Below, piece after piece: positions 42,304-50,933 of a DNA stretch of 64,000 nt. The notes beneath the pieces are model-generated. The model did no database searches and was not told the DNA's origin. It saw nothing but the letters and a program-made list of their open reading frames with translations. A program made the translations under genes and the position numbers. Location of the stretch: NCBI GenBank assembly GCA_002409745.1, contig DHOU01000016.1, positions 24,600 to 88,599 of the forward strand, given 5' to 3'. This stretch comes from Bacteroidales bacterium UBA5382. Its GTDB lineage: Bacteria; Bacteroidota; Bacteroidia; Bacteroidales; Dysgonomonadaceae. Position 1 is the stretch's first letter. Each line of letters starts with the position of its first letter.

Positions 42304-43083
42304 TCATATTATTTTGTTTCCTCCTGTTTTAGGAATCAGTTTTTTCGGTTTGTCGTCTTCGTCTTTCTGTCCTTCGCGATGCGAGAGTAATTCGTGGTAC
42401 CGTTTGCGGACAACATTGACGGCGGTGAGCAGCTTATCCCATTCGGCATTGTCGGAATAGGCGTTGGCCAACGTGTAGATATAGTTGAACAACGTTTTAT
42501 TGGCATTCTGAAGTTTGCGGCGCAATTCTTTGCCTTCGGAGGTTTCCTCAACGGCTTTCAGGGCGCGGCTGTCTTCTTCGCTCGCACGGTAGCCATTGTT
42601 GGTGTTGCTTATGCCGTCAAGCTCGGGCGTCATCGTCAAGGTGACAATGGCCGAAGCATAGGGTTCCTTGGCGCTGTCGTTCAAAAAATTGTCGGTCGCG
42701 TTGGTTTGATTCTTCGGGTTCAAGTGCGGAATGTCGCGATGGAGGCGCCATAGCGGGAATAAATTATTGTAGGCAGCTCGTTTAGCCGGGTCCTCGTCGA
42801 ACTCGTAATAGTGTAACTTACGGCCGAACCGGCTGAAAGCCCGGTCACGGAGACGGTCTTTCTGTTGCAGAATTTCCGTGTACGGATCTTTATCGGGATT
42901 GCGCGTAGCGACTTCAAACGGATCGACGTTATCTTTTACATCCTTCACATAGCGTTGAAGGGGGACATCGGTGGTAAGAAGTTCTACACCGGATTTTTCG
43001 ATATCGGTTACCGTTTCGCGCGATAAACCGACCAGCTCCATCTGTTGGAGTTTTGTCTGAGAAAGGGTTTGTAATGCTTTCAT
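42304..43083 (-). CDS. DUF6261 family protein B
   Basis: A 259-residue cytoplasmic helical protein with the same plan as protein A: a short N-terminal segment (MKALQTLSQTKLQQMELVGL), a central acidic helical part (PYTEILQQKDRLRDRAFS), a late segment NTNNGYRASEEDSRALK like NDSYDQWEK in protein A, and a basic tail (DKPKKLIPKTGGNKII). The two proteins are strongly diverged. It too is preceded by a 21-bp repeat array on the same strand and neighbours a TA pair. Function unknown; family assignment by recall. Confidence 0.55.
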   Translation of the reverse strand: MKALQTLSQTKLQQMELVGLSRETVTDIEKSGVELLTTDVPLQRYVKDVKDNVDPFEVATRNPDKDPYTEILQQKDRLRDRAFSRFGRKLHYYEFDEDPAKRAAYNNLFPLWRLHRDIPHLNPKNQTNATDNFLNDSAKEPYASAIVTLTMTPELDGISNTNNGYRASEEDSRALKAVEETSEGKELRRKLQNANKTLFNYIYTLANAYSDNAEWDKLLTAVNVVRKRYHELLSHREGQKDEDDKPKKLIPKTGGNKII

Positions 43084-43186
43084 TTTCGAGAAAATTAATA
43101 CTACATCAATTCAATTTTACTAAAAAACAAAATTTTTGAGGATGTTTCATTCATTCTCATGCTTTCAAAAAGGGTTGGCGGGGGAT

Positions 43187-43411
43187 AAAAACTGTTTTAA
43201 GAGCCGTCAAATCGGTTTTTCGGAATTCAAAAGTACTTTTTAAGGTTGAAAAATCGGTTTTTTGAGGTTTGAAAATGCTTTTAGGCTGAAAAAATCGGTT
43301 TTTTGACGTCGAAAAGCAGTTTTCCGAACCGTCGTATCGGTTTTTTGGGTCAAAAAGTACTTTCTGAAGGCTTCGTATCGATTTTTCGATATCCAAAAGT
43401 ACTTTTGATGC
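43187..43411 (-). repeat. 21-bp repeat array B upstream of a DUF6261 gene
   Basis: About ten to eleven degenerate 21-bp units with 42-bp alternation. In gene orientation typical halves are GTCAAAAAACCGATTTTTTC and CCTTAAAAAGTACTTTTGAA; the palindrome AAAAGTACTTTT (or a near copy) recurs near 43229, 43353 and 43395. Translation in seven-codon units is visible (FDPKNRY, STSKNRF, KPQKTDF, EFRKTDL), but a one-base slip between units near 43355 breaks the frame, unlike array A. The array ends about 100 bp before the DUF6261 start. Both arrays share a core like CCTCRAAAA-N4-TTTT. Confidence 0.8.
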
Positions 43412-44053
43412 TCAGCGGAAGAGTTTGCCGGAGATTTTTCCGTTTATTCCGGACTTTTCCATTTGTATTCCAGAGAGCGTTCTGCAAAATTAAGGCATAT
43501 TTTGATCAAAAGCAACTAAAAAAACATGTTTTACAACATAAAAAACAGGAAAGGTAAGCATAAACAGCCTTCCAAGATAGAGACATCTAACCGATCATCC
43601 ACTTTCCCGTTGCAAGAAAAATTGCTAAATCCGATGAGAGGGTTGCCAATACAAAAAGAGGGCTTTGACTGACAAGAATACAAATGAATTGAGATAAAAC
43701 AATCGTTACCAATCCTCCTCCATGGCTCGTTAAGGCAATAAGCGTCCAAAACGACGGATCGGCAAATGATGGAGGGCGTCCGGAACTATGCGCCCGCCCT
43801 CTCTGACTTTTTCGACAATCCGGAGGCAAAGAAAAATATTCCGGGATATTCTACGGATAATTCTTTTTTTTATACCTTTGAAAACGTATAATCTAAATTT
43901 CGGCTTAAGTCCAAACCGAAGGAACCATCAAGAAATAAGCGTTACATTTAGAAGCTGTTCTGAAAACTTTATTTCCTGACGGTTCCGAAACAATACAAAA
44001 CGCGGAAAGGCGAAATACAGCATATAAACCGATCCGGAAAAACGGCAGAAAAA
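43412..44053. other. 642-bp gap upstream of the AraC-type gene
   Basis: It holds the upstream edge of array B, then an 80-codon hydrophobic frame on the minus strand (43587-43829: LIALTSHGGGLVTIVLSQF and more) that I do not recognise and that may be chance or a membrane-protein fragment, and then a promoter element at 43873-43880. The last 150 bases look like an untranslated leader with nothing else identifiable. Confidence 0.4.
43873..43880 (+). promoter_or_regulatory. Putative -7 promoter element of the AraC-type gene
   Basis: TACCTTTG, an exact TAnnTTTG match, about 170 bases before the start at 44054. That would give a long leader. The -33 element is weak. Confidence 0.45.
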
Positions 44054-44929
44054 ATGCAAAAAGTATCTATCTCGAACTATTCATTCAAAAAATCTTTGCC
44101 TCAGGAATTTCAAATTCTCGAGCTGAAACAACTCTATCGGAACAGCAGCCGCGTGATAACCAAAATACATCGTTCCGAATTTTACCATATCATTTGGTTT
44201 CAAAAAGGAAAAACACGCCACATGGTAGATTTCGAGGAAATAGAAATTGAACCGGACACCGTATTATTTCTTAATCAGCATACCATCCACCGGTTTGCAC
44301 AAGAAGGCGATGCGGAAGGAAAGGTAATCCTGTTTACGGATAATTTTTTTTCCAGATCGCAAGATGATGCCCGGTTTCTACAAAGCAACTTTCTGTTTCA
44401 GAATCTATTTTCGGTTTCATACATTAGCTTGTGCCGCCAAAAGAGCACGTTTTCCGATATCATAGACCTCATGATAAATGAATCGAAACAGGAAAACAGC
44501 TTTTTCCATTCCGAAATCCTCCGGCATTATTTGCATTGCATTTTGTTGATCGTGGAACGTGAAATGCATACCCGGCAGGACATTGAACAGTACAAAAGCA
44601 AAGAGGTGGAATATGTGCATCTGTTCAGTGATTTACTTGAAAAACATTTTCATACGCAAAGGACAGTCCGTTTTTACGCCGGAGAAATAGGAATAACCGT
44701 TAAGAGACTCAATCAGGCGACAACCAAAATCATAGGCAAATCGCCAAAAGATATCATCATCAATCGAATTATACTGGAATCCAAAAGGCAATTGGTTTTT
44801 TCCAACCGGAATATCAAGGAGATCGCTTACGGGCTGGGATGTAACGAACCGACCAATTTCATTAAATTCTTCAAAAAGCATTGCCGCGCTACCCCCTGCG
44901 AGTTCAGGGAAAGGTTTCCTTCAGCCTAA
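44054..44929 (+). CDS. AraC-family transcriptional regulator
   Basis: A 291-residue regulator: an N-terminal cupin-like sensing domain (about 30-140: HIIWFQKGKTRHMVDFEEIE, LFLNQHTIHRFAQEGDAEGK) and a C-terminal double HTH (about 190-291: FYAGEIGITVKRLNQATTKI, then IKEIAYGLGCNEPTNFIKFF). It probably controls the adjacent substrate-binding-protein gene, which starts 85 bp downstream on the same strand. The ligand is unknown. Confidence 0.92.
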   Translation: MQKVSISNYSFKKSLPQEFQILELKQLYRNSSRVITKIHRSEFYHIIWFQKGKTRHMVDFEEIEIEPDTVLFLNQHTIHRFAQEGDAEGKVILFTDNFFSRSQDDARFLQSNFLFQNLFSVSYISLCRQKSTFSDIIDLMINESKQENSFFHSEILRHYLHCILLIVEREMHTRQDIEQYKSKEVEYVHLFSDLLEKHFHTQRTVRFYAGEIGITVKRLNQATTKIIGKSPKDIIINRIILESKRQLVFSNRNIKEIAYGLGCNEPTNFIKFFKKHCRATPCEFRERFPSA

Positions 44930-44980
44930 AAGTATCATCTAAAGTATCATAATTACCTTTTCCGGCATTTCAGGGTTCCA

Positions 44981-44988
44981 TAACTTTG
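44981..44988 (+). promoter_or_regulatory. Putative -7 promoter element of the substrate-binding-protein gene
   Basis: TAACTTTG matches TAnnTTTG, 26 bases before the start codon. Upstream, AAAGTATCAT occurs twice (around 44929 and 44941), a possible binding site for the AraC-type regulator. Confidence 0.5.
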
Positions 44989-45014
44989 CGATATTCATTT
45001 TAAATAGTAGTATA

Positions 45015-46049
45015 ATGAGTTATCAAAACGAAACAGCAGAATTGGATTCCCTTTATGCATCGGCAAAAGAGGAACAGAAACACAGTAAGAAAACGTTCTT
45101 GGTATGGGCCGGCGGCGATGCCCCCAACCAGCAGGACGCGTTGTATGCCCAATTCAAAAAAAGATTTCCGGGCATTGATATTGAAATTATCGTCGATTTG
45201 TCGAAATACCACGACATAAAGGTGTACGAACAGTTGAACAACGGCTATTTGGAACCGGACGTGGTGATGTTGCAAACAATGAACGATTTTGAAGATTGGA
45301 AGAAACTCGGCGTTCTCGAGCCTTTCAAATCGCAGGGCTTTCCTCACATCAGGAAAGGTTATTCCGATCCGGAGGGACATTTTATCGGCGGATTTATCTT
45401 TGCTTTCCTGCCGCAATATGCTAAGGAAGGCGTAAAGGTCGCGCCCAAGAACTACAAAGATTTTTTGGCCCCCGCGTTTAAAAACAAGTTGGTTTTAACT
45501 CCTCCCCACGATGACGATGCCGTGTTGTATGTGTTTGACCATATTATCAAAAAATACGGCGTGGAATTCCTGCACGAGTTAAAAGCTCAAAATCCCGCTT
45601 TTGTAAGGGGAACAGCCGCTCCGGCCGCATTGGTAGGACAAAAAGGGTTTTTGGGAAACATCGTAGGCTATCCCACCTATCCGCAACAACCGTCGCAATC
45701 GTTTATTCCGGAAGATGAATTCTTTATTACATGGCCGCAAAGAGCTGCTATGTTTAAACTGACCGAACGCAAAGCCACCGCACGATTGTTCCTGGCGTAT
45801 CTGGCCAGCTATGAATTCCAATCCTCCAGAGGATTTTGGTCGACCCGTACCGACGTTACGGAATTGGGCGGATTGCAACCTATCGAGAATTACAAGAATA
45901 CCGATCCGCTTGATTTTATCGAATGGATGAGAGACCGCAAGCATATCCACGAATTGCGTGCGCTTTTCACCGGAATCTTCGGAGAGGTTAAAGGGGAATC
46001 GCCTTTAAAAGACCCGAGTTTATTCAGAGTATATTACAATACGTTATAA
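45015..46049 (+). CDS. Extracellular-solute-binding-like protein lacking a signal peptide
   Basis: A 344-residue protein with the type II periplasmic-binding fold, iron/thiamine ABC-receptor-like: FLVWAGGDAPNQQDALYAQF, FPGIDIEIIVDLSKYHDIKV, EPDVVMLQTMNDFEDW and later LVLTPPHDDDAVLYVFDHI. The protein starts directly with SYQNETAELDSLYASAKEEQ: there is no signal peptide or lipobox, and in-frame TAG codons just upstream and the promoter position forbid an extension. No ABC permease or ATPase gene is nearby. It may be a cytoplasmic binding protein or an enzyme on this fold. Confidence 0.75.
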   Translation: MSYQNETAELDSLYASAKEEQKHSKKTFLVWAGGDAPNQQDALYAQFKKRFPGIDIEIIVDLSKYHDIKVYEQLNNGYLEPDVVMLQTMNDFEDWKKLGVLEPFKSQGFPHIRKGYSDPEGHFIGGFIFAFLPQYAKEGVKVAPKNYKDFLAPAFKNKLVLTPPHDDDAVLYVFDHIIKKYGVEFLHELKAQNPAFVRGTAAPAALVGQKGFLGNIVGYPTYPQQPSQSFIPEDEFFITWPQRAAMFKLTERKATARLFLAYLASYEFQSSRGFWSTRTDVTELGGLQPIENYKNTDPLDFIEWMRDRKHIHELRALFTGIFGEVKGESPLKDPSLFRVYYNTL

Positions 46050-46054
46050 CATTT

Positions 46055-46115
46055 TTTACGGCTATTCTTCAGCGGGCGGTCTTTTGACCGGAGTTCGTTA
46101 GAGAATAGCCGTAAA
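46055..46115. other. Long hairpin after the substrate-binding-protein gene
   Basis: TTTACGGCTATTCT (46055-46068) is the exact reverse complement of 46102-46115, and the loop contains a second stem (CGGTC/GACCG). It is not followed by a T-run on either strand. It could act as a terminator or protect the 3' end of the mRNA; both are inference. Confidence 0.6.
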
Positions 46116-46165
46116 TGCGTTGATTCCCCTACGGATGCCCGTCTATCGGATCATTCGCAGGAAAA

Positions 46166-46196
46166 CGCCCGGCAAGTTCCAGGTACCTGCCGGGCG
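46166..46196 (-). terminator. Terminator of the acetyl-CoA synthetase gene
   Basis: CGCCCGGCA pairs with TGCCGGGCG around a 13-base loop. On the minus strand it is followed by TTTTCC, so it most likely ends the ADP-forming synthetase transcript, 47 bases after that gene's stop. Confidence 0.75.
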
Positions 46197-46243
46197 TAAA
46201 AGTAAGATTATCCGTCAAACCGTTTTCAACGGCTAAACGGGGA

Positions 46244-48352
46244 TTATTTCAAAGCCAACCGTACGTCGGCTACATAAGCCCTTTCGCTGTTTACCAGCAC
46301 CGGATTAAAGTCGGCTTCAGTCAGTTGCGGGAAGTCCGCCGCCAACTGCGACACTTTGAGGAGCACGTCTTCGAGCGATTCGAAGTTCACGCCCTTTTCG
46401 CCGCGCGCGCCGGACAACAACTTATACGTTTTAATTTCTCGGATAACGTTATGCGCATCTTCCTTGCTCAACGGCACCAAACGGAACGCGATATCCTTCA
46501 GGATTTCCACATAAATACCGCCCAAGCCGAACATCAACAGCGGGCCGAACTGTGCATCGCGTTTGAAACCGATAATGATTTCCTTCGTGCCTTTCGGAGC
46601 CATTTGCTGAATTAAACATCCGGTGATATGCGCATCGGGGCGCATCTTAGCCGCCCTTTCGGTTACTTCGGTGAACGCAGCGCGCACCTCGCCGGCATTT
46701 TTCAATCCGACTTTCACACCGCCCACATCGCTCTTGTGCGATATCTGTACCGAAGCGATTTTCAATACCACGGGGAAACCGATCTTTTCGGCCGCGGCGG
46801 CGGCTTCATCGGCAGTAGTCGCCAAATCCGAAGCAAGCGCCGGCATGTTATACGCTTTCAATATTTGTTGCGCCTGATATTCCACGATTTCAGCGGCTCC
46901 GGTCTTTACGGCTTCTTCCACCACAGCGGCAGCTTTGGCTTTATCACGTTCGGGAACCACATACGTCATTTCTTCACGTTCTTTCCACTGCGCGTACTTA
47001 TACATCGTTTCGATGCTTTCGATAGCCGGTTCGGGGAAAGTAAAGAAAGGCACATCGGCATTCTGGAACATCTTTTCGGCAATAGAAATACGTTCTTTAC
47101 CCATGAAGCAGGGGAATACCGGTTTATCGGTCTTTTTAATCGTATCGATCAACCCTTGGGTGATAGCCTCGATATGCTCGAATGCCGTCGATGTGGGAGT
47201 CAAAATAACCAACACGGCGTTAAACGAATCGTCGGCTACGATTTCTTCCAAAGCGGCCTTGTAAGCGGTAGCGGTAGCATCGCCACCGATATCGAGCGGA
47301 TTGCGGAAGGAAGCGTAGGAAGGAAGCACTTTTTTGAGGCTTTCAATCGTTGCGGAAGCGGGTTGCACCATCTTCAACGATGTTTTCTCGCACGCGTCGG
47401 TAGCCATGATGCCGGGGCCTCCTGCATTGGTGATGATCGCCAGATTGGGACCTTGCGGCAGACTGGCTTTCGAGAACGCCTGTGCCAAATTAAAAAATTC
47501 GGACATGGATTGTGCCCGAATCACGCCTGTTTGCTTAAAGGCAGTCGAATATGCATTGTCGGCTCCGGCAATCGATCCGGTGTGAGAGGCGGCCGCTTTG
47601 GCCCCTGCCGAAGAAACACCGCTCTTCACCACCACAACCGGTTTTTTACGGGTTACCTCTTTTACTTTTTCAATAAATTTTTGTCCGTCGATGATGTTTT
47701 CCATATATCCCATCACGACGCTTGTATCAGGATCATTTCCGAGATACTCGAGGATATGGCTTTCGTTCAACACAGCTTCGTTACCTAAACTGATGAACTT
47801 AGAAAAACCGACTTTTTCGCCCAACGCCCAGTCGAGGATAGACGTAAACAGCGCACCCGATTGCGAGAAGCACGAAATACGGCCGGGTAAGGGTTGTCCG
47901 GGAGCGAACGTAACGTTTACCTTATCGCTCATATTGATGAGACCTAAGCAGTTCGGACCCACCAATGCGATATTGTTCTTAATACACAACGCTTGAATTT
48001 TCTTTTCAAGTTCGGCGCCTTCTCCACCCACTTCCTTAAATCCGGCGGTGATGATAATCGCGCTTTTCACTCCGATTTTGACCAATTCTTCCATCGAACC
48101 CAATACGAACTGTTTGGGTACGGTCAATACGGCCAAATCAAGCCCGTGAGGCAAGCCGGCAACGTCCTTCACAACCGGACGGCCTAAAATTTCTGTACTT
48201 TTGGGATTAACCGGAATAATTTTGCCTTCATAACCAGCATCGATTAAATTCTGGATTACGGTATTACCGATTTTCCCCGGAGTAGCTGACGCTCCGATAA
48301 TCGCCACAACTTTCGGTGCGAATAAAGCATTAAGATCGTATGATCCTGACAT
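46244..48352 (-). CDS. ADP-forming acetate--CoA ligase, fused alpha and beta subunits
   Basis: A 702-residue NDP-forming acyl-CoA synthetase. The alpha part (1-about 460) has a CoA-binding Rossmann domain (VVAIIGASATPGKIGN), two flavodoxin-like ligase domains and catalytic His257 in KAAASHTGSIAG, the residue phosphorylated during catalysis. The beta part (about 475-702) is an ATP-grasp domain (VLKIASVQISHKSDVGGV, then FGLGGIYVEILKD). It converts acetyl-CoA, ADP and phosphate to acetate and ATP, which fits energy conservation after the PFOR reaction. Other acyl-CoAs are possible. Confidence 0.93.
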   Translation of the reverse strand: MSGSYDLNALFAPKVVAIIGASATPGKIGNTVIQNLIDAGYEGKIIPVNPKSTEILGRPVVKDVAGLPHGLDLAVLTVPKQFVLGSMEELVKIGVKSAIIITAGFKEVGGEGAELEKKIQALCIKNNIALVGPNCLGLINMSDKVNVTFAPGQPLPGRISCFSQSGALFTSILDWALGEKVGFSKFISLGNEAVLNESHILEYLGNDPDTSVVMGYMENIIDGQKFIEKVKEVTRKKPVVVVKSGVSSAGAKAAASHTGSIAGADNAYSTAFKQTGVIRAQSMSEFFNLAQAFSKASLPQGPNLAIITNAGGPGIMATDACEKTSLKMVQPASATIESLKKVLPSYASFRNPLDIGGDATATAYKAALEEIVADDSFNAVLVILTPTSTAFEHIEAITQGLIDTIKKTDKPVFPCFMGKERISIAEKMFQNADVPFFTFPEPAIESIETMYKYAQWKEREEMTYVVPERDKAKAAAVVEEAVKTGAAEIVEYQAQQILKAYNMPALASDLATTADEAAAAAEKIGFPVVLKIASVQISHKSDVGGVKVGLKNAGEVRAAFTEVTERAAKMRPDAHITGCLIQQMAPKGTKEIIIGFKRDAQFGPLLMFGLGGIYVEILKDIAFRLVPLSKEDAHNVIREIKTYKLLSGARGEKGVNFESLEDVLLKVSQLAADFPQLTEADFNPVLVNSERAYVADVRLALK

Positions 48353-48879
48353 AATAATGTTCTCCTTAATTTTTTTTAGTTGGTGAAGTGGGGGAAAGCG
48401 TTAAGGTTTCACTCGCTTCACGATTCGTTAAAATCAGATTATTAATTGTTTTGAATTTTATGACCGTAAAGGTACGAAACAAATTTTGACTAAAAAAATA
48501 TTTGTTGTTTGTTTTTCCTTGAAGTTACCTCATTAACAGGCTTATTATGAGCATTAAAAAGATAAAAGAAAATAGATTTCGTATAGCGATATGTCGAATT
48601 TAACAGATACATGCATAACAGTCTGTAAACAAAAAAACGTTCTATTCAAACGAATAGTAACGTTCACAGAGATAAATAACGCCAATATGTAAAATCAAAA
48701 AAACGACGTCCGCTTAATCCGGCTATCGGAATTATTGATGCACAATAGCCATCAGCAATCAAACATCCGCTTTCAACGAAGCCTTATCGCGAAGCGCATC
48801 GAACATGATATTTCGCACATTGTCTCTACTTTTTATCGATGGCGTCGCTCCGGACAACACCATCCGGTCAGGAGAATTA
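48353..48879. other. 527-bp gap between acetyl-CoA synthetase and vapC pseudogene
   Basis: From left to right: a possible promoter of the synthetase gene on the minus strand (TACCTTTA, 48467-48474, no clear -33), AT-rich sequence, a terminator hairpin at 48630-48664, and a 34-codon frame on the minus strand (48759-48863, MVLSGATPSIKSRDNVRNIM and more) that I do not recognise. Nothing else is identifiable. Confidence 0.4.
48630..48664 (-). terminator. Rho-independent terminator downstream of the broken vapBC
   Basis: On the minus strand ACGTTACTATTC-GTTT-GAATAGAACGT forms a stem with one bulge and is followed by TTTTTTTG. It is positioned to end transcription from the vapBC promoter. Confidence 0.75.
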
Positions 48880-49283
48880 TTATTTCCTTTCAAACCGATT
48901 TTCGATTTTCAAATCAGGAATATATCTAAAGTCTCTTTCATTATTCGTTACCAATGTAAATCGGTTTGCAAGCGCCGTTACCCCGATGATCAAATCGAAT
49001 TCGTCATGCATGGGCGTTCCGTTTTTTCTCAATAGGACTTTGATTTCGGCATATTTTCTCACTATTCCATATATGGGAACAATGGATAACCCTTTCACAA
49101 AAGCATCCACTGATTGATGAGATTTTTTGGATTATCACTATTTTCCGCTCCATATCATAATTCAAACACGGTTAATTCGGAAATAAAACAATTTGCGACT
49201 CCTTTTCCCCTGATTATCTCGTCCAATTTCAACATTCCCCGAAGAAAAAACACACAAATGTTCGTATCGAGTAGATATTGCAT
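48880..49283 (-). pseudogene. vapC-like PIN-domain toxin, broken by a stop and a frameshift
   Basis: The start MQYLLDTNICVFFLRG, with the first PIN-domain Asp in LLDTN, is followed by CFISELTVFEL and then an in-frame TGA where VapC relatives continue ELxYGAENS. The sequence after the stop still encodes YGAENSDNPKNLINQW in the same frame. A frameshift then moves the C-terminal part (VDAFVKGLSIVPIYGIVRKY, then DEFDLIIGVTALANRFTLV) into another frame. The last part keeps the catalytic acidic residues and the TNN motif. It is a recent loss-of-function form of a VapC RNase. Confidence 0.8.
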
Positions 49284-49287
49284 GCGT

Positions 49288-49434
49288 TTAAAATTTTAGG
49301 TCCTTTTCTCTCTTTTTCAGGTCTTTCTTTAGCGATTTAGCCAATCTCTCCAGCAATTCGATTTTACTTGCCGAACTTAAACCATCGAAAATTCCCGAAT
49401 AAGTCTCTACAATATATTTTTCTGCGTTAGCCAT
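49288..49434 (-). CDS. Short VapB-like antitoxin
   Basis: A 48-residue protein ending KREKDLKF, 4 bases before the vapC start. It contains FDGLSSASKIELLERLAKSL, as in the N-terminal part of Bacteroidota VapB-type antitoxins, and the usual C-terminal RxKDLxF, but lacks about 25 residues normally between them, so it looks internally deleted. Its promoter is well conserved. Not long enough for a typical VapB; partner function is doubtful. Confidence 0.6.
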   Translation of the reverse strand: MANAEKYIVETYSGIFDGLSSASKIELLERLAKSLKKDLKKREKDLKF

Positions 49435-49466
49435 CTTCTTTCTAATTCTGATTTACTGAACCGATA

Positions 49467-49497
49467 CAAAGCTATGCATTCTTTATTAAATCGCCAA
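49467..49497 (-). promoter_or_regulatory. Promoter of the vapBC remnant
   Basis: On the minus strand TTGGC (49493-49497), an 18-base spacer and TAGCTTTG (49467-49474), matching the Bacteroidota -33/-7 pattern, 32 bases before the antitoxin start. It overlaps the downstream region of argH. Confidence 0.65.
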
Positions 49498-49546
49498 TTG
49501 TTTTCGTATCACTCCGTTGTCATGCGTAGTCCGTTACCGGGGAGGC

Positions 49547-50851
49547 CTATAAAGGAGTCCCGATTCCTCCCGCAGCGTCTTCCATTTTACGGCGGATTTC
49601 GTCGGTGCAGAGGTTTCCGATGCTTCCGGCATGCGTATGGTGTACGGTCCGTTCCGTGTGGAAAGTTCCTCTTTGCACCTCTTCGCCCACCTGTTTATAG
49701 GCATCGCGGAAAGGAACGCCCCGCAACACACGGCGGTTGACCTCTTCCACGGTAAACAGATACGCATATTTCGCATCGGAAAGGATATCGTTATGAACGG
49801 AAACATGTTCGAGCATGAAATGCGTCATTTCAAACAGCCGGTGTAATGTTTCCAACGCCGGGAACAGCACTTCTTTCAAGAGTTGGAAATCGCGGTGATA
49901 TCCGTGAGGCAGATTGGTCGTAAGCAGGGATATTTCGTTGGGAAGACTTTGCAACCGGTTACTATGGGCGCGGATCAGTTCCCACACATCGGGGTTTTTC
50001 TTGTGCGGCATGATACTCGAGCCGGTCGTCAGGTTATCCGGATACGAGATGAACCCGAAGTTCGGCGACAGGTACATGCAATTGTCCGCAGCCAGTTTAT
50101 TGAGGGTGGAAGCGAACAAAGCCACGGCGTAGGCCAACGTGCGCTCGGTTTTACCCCGTCCCATTTGCGCGGCGATGACGTTGTAACTCATCGTAGAGAA
50201 ATGCAGCTCACGGGTGGTCATCTCACGGTCGAGGGGAAACGAACTGCCGTATCCCGCAGCCGAGCCGAGGGGATTTTGATCGGACGTCTTCCATGCTGCG
50301 CTCAGCACATACATATCGTCGACCAATGTTTCGGCATACGCGCCGAACCATAGTCCGAACGACGAAGGCATGGCCACCTGTCCGTGCGTATAGCCCGGCA
50401 GTAAGACGTCTTTAAACCGTTCGCTCAACGACTGTAGCAGCGCGAACAATTCCAATGCCTCGTCTTTCATCTTCCGTATTTCATCCTTGAAAAACAGCTT
50501 CAGGTCGACCAATACCTGATCGTTTCGCGACCGTCCCGAATGAATTTTCTTCCCCAGTTCGCCGAATTTTTGCGTAAGGATCGCCTCCACCTGCGAGTGA
50601 ATATCCTCGGCATCCTCATCGAGGCGGAAGTTACCGTTATCTATTTCGCGCAGGATATCCTGCAATCCGCCGCGCAATATTTTTTCTTCTCCCGCTTCCA
50701 GTAAACCGATTGCCGTAAGCATTTTAATATGCGCCATGGAGCCGAGCACATCGTATTTTGCCAGGCGCAAGTCCAGTTCACGGTCTTTACCCACCGTGAA
50801 CGCCGAAACCAGTTTGTCGGCATCGTAGCCTTTATCCCAAATTTTTGCCAT
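49547..50851 (-). CDS. argH: Argininosuccinate lyase
   Basis: A 434-residue fumarase/aspartase-superfamily enzyme that splits argininosuccinate into arginine and fumarate, the last step of the pathway. HSGRSRNDQV, and GSSIMPHKKNPDVWELIRAH (the catalytic Ser loop), plus LPGYTHGQVAMPSSFGLWF, are diagnostic. In related operons argH follows argE directly; here a 2.3-kb insertion with an oppositely transcribed gene separates them, so argH may now depend on a promoter of its own. Confidence 0.96.
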   Translation of the reverse strand: MAKIWDKGYDADKLVSAFTVGKDRELDLRLAKYDVLGSMAHIKMLTAIGLLEAGEEKILRGGLQDILREIDNGNFRLDEDAEDIHSQVEAILTQKFGELGKKIHSGRSRNDQVLVDLKLFFKDEIRKMKDEALELFALLQSLSERFKDVLLPGYTHGQVAMPSSFGLWFGAYAETLVDDMYVLSAAWKTSDQNPLGSAAGYGSSFPLDREMTTRELHFSTMSYNVIAAQMGRGKTERTLAYAVALFASTLNKLAADNCMYLSPNFGFISYPDNLTTGSSIMPHKKNPDVWELIRAHSNRLQSLPNEISLLTTNLPHGYHRDFQLLKEVLFPALETLHRLFEMTHFMLEHVSVHNDILSDAKYAYLFTVEEVNRRVLRGVPFRDAYKQVGEEVQRGTFHTERTVHHTHAGSIGNLCTDEIRRKMEDAAGGIGTPL

Positions 50852-50933
50852 GTACTATTTAATTGAGTTTTGAGTTATGAGTTATGAATTGCTTATACTA
50901 CCTATGTAGAATGGTGTTGTTTTGTTGATAGAA

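Noticed and set aside
43587..43829. Possible membrane protein on the minus strand
   Set aside because: Hydrophobic but unrecognised, low-quality start, and in a gap rich in repeats; listed only within the gap entry.
46055..46115. Standard terminator for the substrate-binding-protein gene
   Set aside because: The stem is strong but no T-run follows on either strand, so it is reported as a hairpin of unknown role.
46628..47788. A 386-codon frame antisense to the ADP-forming acetyl-CoA synthetase
   Set aside because: Shadow of the synthetase gene; composition is explained by the complementary codons.
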